Source of the DNA: Acanthamoeba castellanii str. Neff
Taxonomy: Eukaryota; Discosea; Longamoebia; Acanthamoebidae
Direction: 5' to 3'
DNA: 21,036 nt
NCBI RefSeq assembly: GCF_000313135.1
Contig: NW_004457418.1
Coordinates: 17,813-38,848, forward strand
Shown here: piece by piece, positions 7,140-14,952 of the stretch
Layout of the letters: every line of letters begins with the position of its first letter
Numbering within the stretch: the first letter of the stretch is position 1
Translations under genes and position numbers: made by a program
Notes under the pieces: model-generated
The model's database searches: none
Told to the model about the DNA's origin: nothing
What the model saw: only the letters and a program-made list of their open reading frames with translations

Positions 7140-10100
7140 ATGAACAGCGAGGTCACTAGGCTCCCTTCCCACACCGCGGCCGCCGAGCCACACGTGGCTG
7201 ACGGGGTCGCCAACGGCCAGGCCTGCCCCAATAATGTCGACATCCACGCTGTTGAGACTGCAGGCTACCGCGCCCAACGGTACGTCGCGGTGGTGTGTGC
7301 CGGCTCTCCTCTTGTATCATGCGGCCTGTGGGCGCATGGCCAGGGCGCCATTGGTGGTGAGGAGGGCACACGGGTGCTGACTCTGTCCCCCCCCCCCTTT
7401 TGCGTCATCAATCTTCCTGACATTTTGTGGTTCCTCCTGCTGTCCCCAAAAGGTTGAAGGGCGTCTGTTTCTGGCCCGGTACGAACCCACCTCCACCCCA
7501 TTATTATTGGGAGACCAGCCAGCTCTCCCTCTCCTCCTCTCCCCATTGCCCCCCCCCCGCTATGGCTGACCTGGCGCGCACGCAAAATACCAGAGCGGGC
7601 GTATGAGGAGGTGGTGGTGCTGCCCTCCATCACCGAGAACGCGCAGGCCCTGGCCCGCACCAAGGGCATCAGCTTCTACGAGCACCGCCAGCTCTACCAC
7701 ATCGCCCTCCTGCGCGACCCGACCATCAAGCGCGTCATCTTCCTATCCTCCATTCCCGTCGGTGCGCACCCCTTCTCTAGACATCGTCATCAGCTCTTGT
7801 TTTCGCCGCCGCCGCCGCACACGTGGACAATGACGGGCGGTGGAATCCACACCATTCCTGTGGTGGCTGGCTGGCTGGCTGATGGCTGGTGGCGGTCCAA
7901 CAATGCGTGCGGGTGCAGATCCGGCGGTGGTGCGGTACTACTGGGAGGTGCTGCTGCAGGAGTTCGTGCCCTTCGCCGACGTGCAGGAACGATTCGTGAC
8001 CCTCGCCCTCGACGACCCGGCCGTTCGCCCGCTCTCCGACAAAATCCAGGCCAACCCGGCCTTCCTCGTACGGGCCACCCACCACCAGCCACCACTACCC
8101 ACCCAGCCACCCACCACCTACCTCCTCCTCCCATTAAGCCCGCAAATCAATCCGCTGACGTCGAGCCACACACACGACACACGACACACACTTCGCGGGC
8201 CTCCTCCCGCCGGAGCAGAGCCGAGTGCGGGACAGCGTGACGAACCCGGGCCGGTGCTGCCTCATCCCGTTCGTGTCCACGCCCGCCGAGCACCAGGTGG
8301 CGCAGCTCCTGGGCGTCACCATCCTCGCCCACGACCCCCGCCACTACGCCCACGGCACCAAGGCGGGCGCCTGCGCCATCTTCCACGAAGCTCACGTTCG
8401 CACACCCTCTCTGACGAGCGAGCGAGCGAGCGAGCAAACGCGGCCTGATATTGGTTGTGTCGTGCGGTGTGGTGTGCGCTGTGCGGTGGTCGTTTCTTCA
8501 GGTGCCCTACCCCTTTGGCACGCCGCTGGTGCGGACTGAAGAGGAGCTCGCCGCCTCCGTGTTCGACCTGTGGCGCCGTGGCGCCCTCGTGGGGCCGGCG
8601 CGGAGGGGAGGCGGCCACCAGCAGAAGGCGGGGGCGGAGGAGAAAGGCGAAGCGGAGGAGGAGCAGCACCTGGACCGGTTCGTGGTCAAGCTCGACGACT
8701 CGGCCAGCGGTGGCGGCAACGCTCTCCTGGACATGCGCTCCGTGCTCCGTCGGTGCGACCTCCTCGAGGCGCGCAACCAACTTGCCCGGTCTGCTGCTGA
8801 TCGCCCGGCCTTTGCCGCTTGGCTCCTCTCCCATCGCGGTACCCCCCCCCATCCGCCGCCGTCCCAGGAAAACGGGCCTCGCCTGGAACACCACGCGATG
8901 AGACTCATGAGTCCCTCCCGCCTGTGTGCCGTGTGCCGTGTGCCGTGTGCCGTGTGCCGTGTGCCGTGTGCCGTGTGCCGTGTCGTAGAGCGTATCACGG
9001 AGGAGATCGCCAACGAGTTTCCGCGCATGGCCTTCCAGGGTCGTGACGAGGCCTGGTCCACCTACCGCACCGAGATCCCGACGCAGGTGCGCCTCCTCCC
9101 AGTCGCGCTCCACGCCTTTGTTTGCCGTCCGTTTGGTTGTCGACGCCTCGCGCGCGCGTTGTTGGGCTGACGATGGGTGGGGTTGGTGTCGCACGCGTGA
9201 CATTGGGGGTTGCAGGGCGCACACGTGGAGCTCTACATCGACCACCAATTTGCGCCCTCGTGCCAGGCTGTGATCGACACCCGGGGCGAGATCACGATCC
9301 TGTCCACTCACGAGCAGGTGTTGGACGGCCATGTCTACCAAGGTAAGCGACTCCGCCAGCCACCACCGCCAGCCACCAGCCACCACCACCACACTCGCTG
9401 TCCTCTGGGCTTGGTCCGTTGACGACTTACCGCGTGGGTCCGGCACAATTAATTGTTTGCCCACCACCAAACACGCGCAGGCTGCAAATTCCCGTGCAAC
9501 CACGCGTACCGCAACAAGATCCAGGAATACACCCTGCGAGTGGGTCGCGTGCTGGCCGACAAGGGCGCCATGGGCCACTTTGGCGTGGACTTCCTGGCCT
9601 CGTGCACTGCCTCCACCGCCGGCCTCGCCCAGGCAGACTCCTGGTACCACCACCACCACCACCACCACCACCACCACCACCACCACCACCACCACGCGTC
9701 CCCTCTTCGCAGAGCAAGCTTGCTCCCACTTCGAACCGCGGGGGAGGGGCGATGTGGGATGTCCTCGCGCAAGTCAAGCGTAGTGGCGCTGATCTCACCT
9801 CCCACCTACCGTTTCGCCCCTCTCTGATCATTCCAGCGAAGACACCGGCCAGGAGTGGGAGCTGTTTGCCGTGGAGATCAACCTGCGTCAGTCAGGCACC
9901 ACGCACCCGATGATGCTCTCCAAAATCCTTACCCAAGGCACACACGACACACACACGACACACACACACACACACACACGACACACATATACGACACAAT
10001 CCGGTCGCCCGCTATAACATTGCGTGGTGGTGCGGGGGTAACAGGTGAGTACGATGGCACGACGGGAATGCTGCGCACCGCCGACGGTGATCTGCGGTAC

Positions 10101-10488
10101 TACGTGGCGAACGACAACGTGGTGAGCCCTCGCTACACCGCTCTGTCTCCGGCCTCCCTCACGGAAGCGTACGCCCTCCTGCTCTCTGCTTCCCCTCTTC
10201 TTCCCCCGCTGCTGCAGCTGCTGCTGGGTGCACGCAAGGTACCATCGCATCGGCCGCACGCTGATCTTGATTTCAATCAATCCTGCGACAGAGTGGCGGC
10301 CGATGCCCTACACTTTTGCCCGAAGAGGCGCACGGGCGTCATGTTCCACTTCCTCTCACCAGCGCAGGAGATGGGCAAGGTACTGATCATGATGATTGAC
10401 GATTGACGATGATGACATCTCCCACCCACCCCTCTCCCGCGGACAATGTGCCTTGCTCCCATGGTGCATCTGGCGAGCCTAGCTCTGA

Positions 10489-10538
<50 letters not shown>

Positions 10539-10702
10539 AGGTGGGTATCGTGTGCGTGGGCAAGACCAGGCTCGAGGCCGAAGACTACGCCACCCGAGCA
10601 CGTGAGCTGCTGGACCGTCTGGCCGCTGGCGCAGCACCCTCTTCCTCTTCTTCCCCCTCACCCACCTCCCCATCCCTGCCCACCGCCGTGCAGTGGTCGT
10701 AA
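7140..10702 (+). CDS. Pre-ATP-grasp/PGM1-type carboxylate-amine ligase
   Basis: Thirteen exons join in frame to 619 aa: 7140-7279, 7453-7478, 7594-7761, 7919-8067, 8219-8395, 8502-8838, 8989-9086, 9216-9342, 9481-9643, 9837-9937, 10045-10168, 10292-10379 and 10541-10702 (TAA). Residues about 60-160 form the pre-ATP-grasp region (VVVLPSIT, ARTKGISFYEHR, RVIFLSSIPV, AVVRYYWEVL, RPLSDKI). Next come the ATP-grasp parts: GTKAGACAIFHEA, the glycine-rich VVKLDDSASGGGNALLD (281-297), a catalytic-core strand STHEQVLDG (about 395) and the metal-binding AVEINLRQSGTTHP (473-486). A PGM1_C-like end follows (YYVANDNVVSPRY, RTGVMFHFLS, GIVCVGKTRLEAE). The family includes the pheganomycin peptide ligase PGM1 and animal IQCH. 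It should join a carboxylate to an amine using ATP, but the substrates are unknown. I see no IQ motif. The tail is Ser/Pro-rich. The intron at 9938 has a GC donor. Confidence 0.85.
8169..8189. repeat. Short CACACGACACACG repeat in intron
   Basis: A short copy of the same CACACGACA motif seen at 3361-3405 and 3830-3931. It lies in the intron 8068-8218 of the ATP-grasp gene, here on the sense strand. Confidence 0.6.
8924..8985 (+). repeat. 7-bp tandem repeat GTGTGCC, about eight copies
   Basis: A near-perfect array of GTGTGCC units fills the end of the intron 8839-8988, stopping three bases before its TAG acceptor. There is no ordinary polypyrimidine tract, so the repeat occupies the place of one. 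Confidence 0.9.
9646..9694 (+). repeat. (ACC)n microsatellite at a 5' splice site
   Basis: About 16 copies of ACC begin immediately after the GT of the donor at 9644. This is the complementary strand of the TGG repeat in the PARP-type gene intron. It reads as poly-His in one frame, but phase and homology place it in the intron 9644-9836. Confidence 0.92.
9938..10044 (+). other. GC-AG intron in the ATP-grasp gene, with CACACGAC repeat
   Basis: The exon ends CAAG and the intron begins GCACAC, with no usable GT nearby. The acceptor at 10044 is AACAG. Splicing here restores the conserved line from SKILTQG to EYDGTTGMLRT in phase 1. The intron carries CACACGACACAC repeats at about 9940-9990. Confidence 0.75.
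10489..10538 (+). repeat. (TTGC)n tetranucleotide repeat at a 3' splice site
   Basis: About twelve TTGC units run directly into the TAG acceptor at 10540, before the last exon of the ATP-grasp gene. The repeat takes the position of the polypyrimidine tract. Confidence 0.93.
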
Positions 10703-11033
10703 ACTGAGCCCAGCTTTGTACATACATACACACATACAAATACAATCACACGGACAACTATCCTGGTCCGGGTGCTGGCGACGATGGCGGTGGGGGGGGG
10801 GGAGGCTTGGCCGATAGCTGGTGTGTGCCCACCAGAAAGTACGTGTGGACCGCGGTAGAGGTCCTTTCCCTTCTGGGCTGTGGTGCAGTTTTTGGGGCGG
10901 CCAGCCGCGAGTGACGTGGAGCAGCAGTGCCCCCCTTTTTGTTTTTTGGGAGGCCGCGGGGCGGGGCACAGTCGCTTGTTCTTCTTCCAGGCCCACAAGC
11001 AAACAGCACCCCAACGCAACACCACCACCAACC
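10703..11033 (+). other. Intergenic region between ATP-grasp and SRPBCC genes
   Basis: This 331-bp gap must hold the 3' end of the ligase gene and the promoter of the SRPBCC gene. It includes an ACATACATAC stretch near 10718-10740, a poly-G run at about 10792-10802 and a T-rich block at about 10935-10947. No canonical AATAAA or TATA box is visible. A short 5' untranslated region ending in ACC repeats precedes ATG 11034. Confidence 0.45.
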
Positions 11034-11686
11034 ATGTCCACCCAAGTCAAGGTCAGCGCTGTCGTGAACGCACCCGTCGAGAACGTGTGGAAGGAGCTCA
11101 GGGACTTCACCTTCCCCGCACGCCTCATCTCCACCGTCGAGAGCGCCGAGGTACGCCCCCCCCCCGCCAACCATCCAACGCGTACAAGCAAACAGTTGGC
11201 TGATTTGTCCATTTAACTCACTACTTGTCGCCCACTTGTAACGACACCCGCCACCAGCTGCTGGACGGTGCGCAGGGCACCGCCGTTGGCGGGGCCAGGA
11301 AGCTCAAGTGGAAGAGTGGTGAATCTGCCACGCAGGTGCTGCTGGAGCTTTCCGACATCGAGCGCCGTGCTGTGTGGGAAACCACCCTCGCCGAGCCTGA
11401 CACCGAAGTGGCGGCCACTATCTCCACCCTCCATGCCCTCCGCATCACGGAGAACAACTCGACCCTTCTCACCTGGTGGGTGCACCAGAACCCTCCTCCT
11501 CCTGGACCAATTTTGGCTATTCTGCTGTGTCGCTCGCACGCGTGCTGACGTTAGTGGGTACTGCGCTGTTGTGCCTGTGCCAGGTCGGCTGAGTTCAGTG
11601 CCGACGTGACGCCTGACTTTATCAAGTTCCAGCACAAGGCCCTCCAGGACAACCTTGCCGAGATCAAGGCCCACTTTGCCCACTAG
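11034..11686 (+). CDS. Small SRPBCC/START-like (polyketide cyclase-type) ligand-binding protein
   Basis: Three exons, 11034-11150, 11258-11475 and 11584-11686 (TAG), give 145 aa. The chain begins MSTQVKVSAVVNAPVENVWKE, with the initial beta-strand and helix of the SRPBCC fold, here with the usual V-x-[AI]-P-x-x-x-V-W pattern. It continues with RLISTVESAE, LKWKSGES, VLLELSDIERRAVWETT, ITENNSTLLTW and SAEFSADVTP, ending in a long helix (IKFQHKALQDNLAEIKAHF). Members form a deep hydrophobic pocket that binds lipids, hormones or polyketide-like ligands. The length is typical for single-domain members such as the plant PYR/Bet v 1 or bacterial Polyketide_cyc2 types. No catalytic residue can be assigned and the ligand is unknown. 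No leader or membrane segment is present, so it is probably cytosolic. Junction phases (0 and 2) are consistent. Confidence 0.82.
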
Positions 11687-11747
11687 CCATCGATGTGCAG
11701 CTGTGCCGCAGCTTCTTGCCCGTAGCGGAAGCGCAAGTAATACAGCT

Positions 11748-11779
11748 GAAATTCCGCAAAATGCAATTTTGCGGAATTT
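11748..11779. promoter_or_regulatory. Perfect 14-bp inverted repeat upstream of DLST
   Basis: AAATTCCGCAAAAT (11749-11762) is followed by the 3-nt loop GCA and then by its exact reverse complement (11766-11779). It lies 63 bp after the SRPBCC stop and 66 bp before the DLST start codon. It could be a dimeric protein-binding site in the DLST promoter or an RNA hairpin at the SRPBCC 3' end. The 10-mer GAAATTCCGC at its left edge also occurs at 14793-14802, upstream of the Hsp110 gene. Confidence 0.7.
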
Positions 11780-11800
11780 GGGGCGTGGATAAAGTACGGA

Positions 11801-11838
11801 TTTTTTTTAAAATTTATTATTTGCGTTTTTTCCTGCAT
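11801..11838 (+). promoter_or_regulatory. T/A-rich core-promoter candidate of DLST
   Basis: After the inverted repeat, a run of T, a run of A, ATTTATTATTTGCG and a run of T lie within 45 bp of the DLST ATG. This AT-rich block stands out in the GC-rich surroundings and is the likely transcription start region. Confidence 0.4.
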
Positions 11839-11845
11839 CCCCAAG

Positions 11846-14569
11846 ATGATGAAGAGAACCGCTTCAATGGGTCGTCGCCCTCTTTTCAGCGCGTGCCTCG
11901 TGGTCCAGGTAAGGAAACAAACCAATTGTTGTGTTTTTTTGTTGTCGATGTCCTGGAGATGATGCTGAGCACCTCGGTCGATCCTTTAGTCGAATCGGGG
12001 AGCAGCGGCCACGTTGTCTGGCCTGCGGGGAGTGTGCTCATCTTCTTCCCACAACGGAACGGGGCGAATTGTTGCCAGCCTTACGTCGCATTCGCGTAGT
12101 GGCCTCAATGTTCTTCCTAAGCGATTCTACGCAACCGCCGGTGCGTGCAAACTCGGGCAAATCTTCTCCTCCCTCCCCCTCGTATTGTACAGCCTGCCAT
12201 ATATGCACACTCTGGGCAGAGGTCAAGACCCAAGCGGTGCCCCCCATGGGTGACTCGATTACAGAGGGCGAGCTCAAGAATTGGTCCAAGGGTGCGTATT
12301 CTCCGATCCCGTGTAGATCGGAAGGACCTCCTAATCAATGCTCCGATGGCATTCCTACTCAGGGGTTGGCGAACACGTTGCCGTGGACGACTTGGTTGCA
12401 GTGATCGAAACGGACAAGGTGGCAGTTGAGATTCGCGCCAAGGAGGCTGGAGGTAGACCGCCCCAAAAGAAAACGCCCCGTGCAGGGCCGCGTCTTGATG
12501 AGTGCGTGTGCTGAGCACAATGCTGCGGTGGCGTTCACTTGCTTGCACATTAGTGATCAAGGAGCACTTTGCCGAGGAAGGCTCGACCGTGTCCGTGGGT
12601 GCGCCCCTCTTCGCCTACGAGGCCGGAGCTGAGGCGCCCAAGAAGGCCGAAGTTCCCAAGGAGGGTACCTCTCCTCCTCCTCCTTCCCTCTCTCCCTCGT
12701 ATGTGTCGTGTGTCGGCCATCATTATCATCATCATCATCCACTGCTGTGTGAGCGGCGGCTGTTCGGTCGATTCATTTCCGTGCCCCTCCCCTCCTCTCG
12801 GGGTCCACATAGAGCCGGCCAAGAAGACCGAGCAAGCGCCGAAGCCAGAGGCTGCCGCTCCTAAAGCGGAAGCTCCCAAGACCGCGGCTGCCCCTGCTGC
12901 TGCTACCGGTACCTACGATCCTCCTCGCCCCACACTTTAGCGCTTCTCCCCCGTTGGGAGGGAATAAAAGTAAAAATAGTAATAGTCACATGGTGGTGGT
13001 GGGTGATGGTGGTGGTGGTCGGCTGGTGCAGAGGGCAAGGCTGCCCCCAAGGCGGAGGCCTCGAAGGCACCTGCCCCCAAGACCGCTTCCCCCGTCGCCG
13101 GAGGTGAGCGCAAGGTTCGTTCCCACCCACCCCCCACTCGTCTTTCTAATGTTCTCTCGTCGTCGGGTGGCTTTGCTTCCACAACCGGCGCCCCAGTGAC
13201 CCCCCCCCCGTGAGAGTGGTGCTGGCTGGCTGGCGGAACAAAAGGACCTTGCTGGGCCAGCTGGTCGCACTCATGCGTGATATCTCACCTACCAACCTAC
13301 CTGACTGCCTGCAGGTCAAGGTCACCCGCATGCGGGAGCGTATCGCGCAGCGCCTCAAGGACGCACAAAACACCTACGCCATGCTCACCACCTTCCAGGA
13401 GGCCGACATGTTCAACCTCATCAACATGCGGGAAGATTTCAAGGTGCGACTTTCTTTTCTCTGCTTTGCCCGTCCCCCTCCCCCCTCCACAAACACACCG
13501 TCCACTGCTCTTCACCTGTGCTGATGACGAGAACGCAACTCAGGAGGAGTTCCAAAAGAAGCACGGCGTGAAGCTGGGCTTCATGTCCGCCTTCGTCAAG
13601 GCCTCTGCCGCCGCTCTCAAGGAGATTCCCGCTGTCAACGCAGGTACCCCGCCTCGTGTCGCACATCCTCCCTCCGCTCGTTGCGCGCTTGCTCACTTGC
13701 ACGCACGCACGCACGTGTGTGGGATGGGTGGGTGGGTGACGCACAGTGTACGACGGCTCGAACAGAGAGATCATCTACCGGGACTATGTCGACATATCTG
13801 TTGCCGTGGCCACCCCCAGGTTCCGCGCCTGCTCCCGCCCTACTTCCCACCCATGACACTGCGCCACCGTGTGTCGTCACTGAGTCAGTGCGCTGCTGCT
13901 AACTTGCGCGCGCATATATCGCTTCCTTCTGGGACAACAAGGGGCCTCGTGGTGCCGGTGCTGAGGGACTGCGATCACCTCAGCTTTGCTGACGTCGAAA
14001 AGCGGCTGAGCGAACTCTCGGTCAAGGCCCGCAAGGACGAAATCACGCTCGAGGAAATGGCCGGCGGTAACCCCCCCCCCAAATCCTAAACCGCCCCTTC
14101 CTTTTTATGTGCTTGCTCGCATCGTCGGTGTCTCAGCAAGGCGTGTGAGCGTGTTCTGTCGACGAGGTGGTGCTCATGGTCATCTGGGCTGGGTGGGGTA
14201 TTTCAGGCACTTTCACGATCTCCAACGGTGGCGTTTATGGTTCGCTGATGGGCACGCCCATTATCAACCCACCGCAGTCCGCCATTCTTGGCATGCACGC
14301 CATCAACAAGCGCCCCGTTGTCGTCAATGATCAGGTCGTCATCAGGTGAGTGAATCCTCTCTTCCGTATCCCTCCTGCAGACTTGACCCTAGTCGCTGAC
14401 CACCCGCCGCCGCTGCCACCACCACGTGCTCCTGTGCGTGTGCAGGCCCATCATGTACCTGGCGCTGACATACGACCACCGTTTGATCGACGGCAAGGAA
14501 GCGGTGACCTTCCTGAGGCACATCAAGCACAGCATTGAAGACCCTCGCCGCCTCCTCCTTGAGCTGTAA
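11846..14569 (+). CDS. DLST: Dihydrolipoamide succinyltransferase, E2 of 2-oxoglutarate dehydrogenase
   Basis: Thirteen exons give 451 aa: 11846-11908, 11990-12140, 12220-12291, 12363-12452, 12554-12664, 12813-12908, 13032-13114, 13315-13443, 13544-13643, 13747-13819, 13942-14066, 14207-14345 and 14446-14569 (TAA). E2 moves the succinyl group from E1 to CoA inside mitochondria. Residues 1-71 are a basic leader ([16 protein letters not shown] to LPKRFYATA). The lipoyl domain follows ([11 protein letters not shown]; lipoyl Lys about 114 in [11 protein letters not shown]). An Ala/Pro/Lys/Glu linker of about 65 residues takes the place of a recognisable E3-binding domain, as in animal DLST. The catalytic domain begins [18 protein letters not shown], has [20 protein letters not shown] and ends with the active-site [15 protein letters not shown] (His about 422). 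An in-frame ATG one codon downstream of the chosen start is equally possible. All junctions are phase-consistent, so the gene appears intact. Confidence 0.95.
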
Positions 14570-14952
14570 GGCGAGGCCTGGCCTCTTGTGCGCAGACACC
14601 CACACCGTGGTGCTGCTGCTGCTGCTGCTGCTGCTTGCTGTTGGTGGGGCGACAGTGCTTTTGCCACACGCTGGTGGGCCACAATACACGTACCACCCAC
14701 AGTCGGCTTTTTTTTTTTTTTGGGCCTGACGCGAAGGAAGTTTCTTGCCCTTCCTCTTCCGCGGGCAGTCGCCATTTCTGAGGTGGGCCAGAGAAATTCC
14801 GCTGGTTGGCTGGCGAGAGGTGCAAAAGGCAAGAAGCTAGTATACTCCCTTTTTTCCGTCGTTTGTACAAAAGCCCGGCAAGATCTGGCTCGCCAGTCTG
14901 CTACTTTGTTTGTTCTTTGCTTTGCTTTCACCCCGAGTGCATCGAAAGAAGA
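14570..14952 (+). other. Intergenic region between DLST and Hsp110 gene
   Basis: This 383-bp gap carries a CTG repeat (about 14612-14636), a poly-T run (14708-14719) and the 10-mer GAAATTCCGC at 14793-14802, also present in the inverted repeat before DLST. It is followed by AGTATACTCCC with a T run at about 14838-14855. The right half is the likely Hsp110 promoter. I found no classical heat-shock element of three alternating nGAAn units; the GAAATTCC core has only one base between GAA and TTC. Confidence 0.45.
14793..14802. promoter_or_regulatory. GAAATTCCGC motif upstream of Hsp110
   Basis: An exact copy of the 10-mer at 11748-11757 upstream of DLST, here as a single half site without the inverted partner. 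It lies about 150 bp before the Hsp110 start codon. Confidence 0.3.

Noticed and set aside
8316..9695. A 459-codon open frame on the - strand
   Set aside because: It lies antisense to five ligase exons with full family similarity. It is kept open by GC-rich codon structure and the ACC repeat, and its product has no recognisable domain.
9712..9830. A possible extra exon after an AG at 9711
   Set aside because: Joining 9643 directly to 9837 gives the continuous conserved domain in phase. Adding this stretch would insert an unrelated peptide.
10380..10540. Possible box C/D snoRNA in an intron (ATGATGA-like words and CTGA)
   Set aside because: The C-like words come from a GATGAT-type simple repeat. 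I saw no convincing terminal stem and no clear antisense guide.
12484..12498. A mini-exon between two lipoyl-domain exons of DLST
   Set aside because: It starts after a good AG but leaves the next exon out of phase. Direct joining of 12452 to 12554 gives the family sequence.
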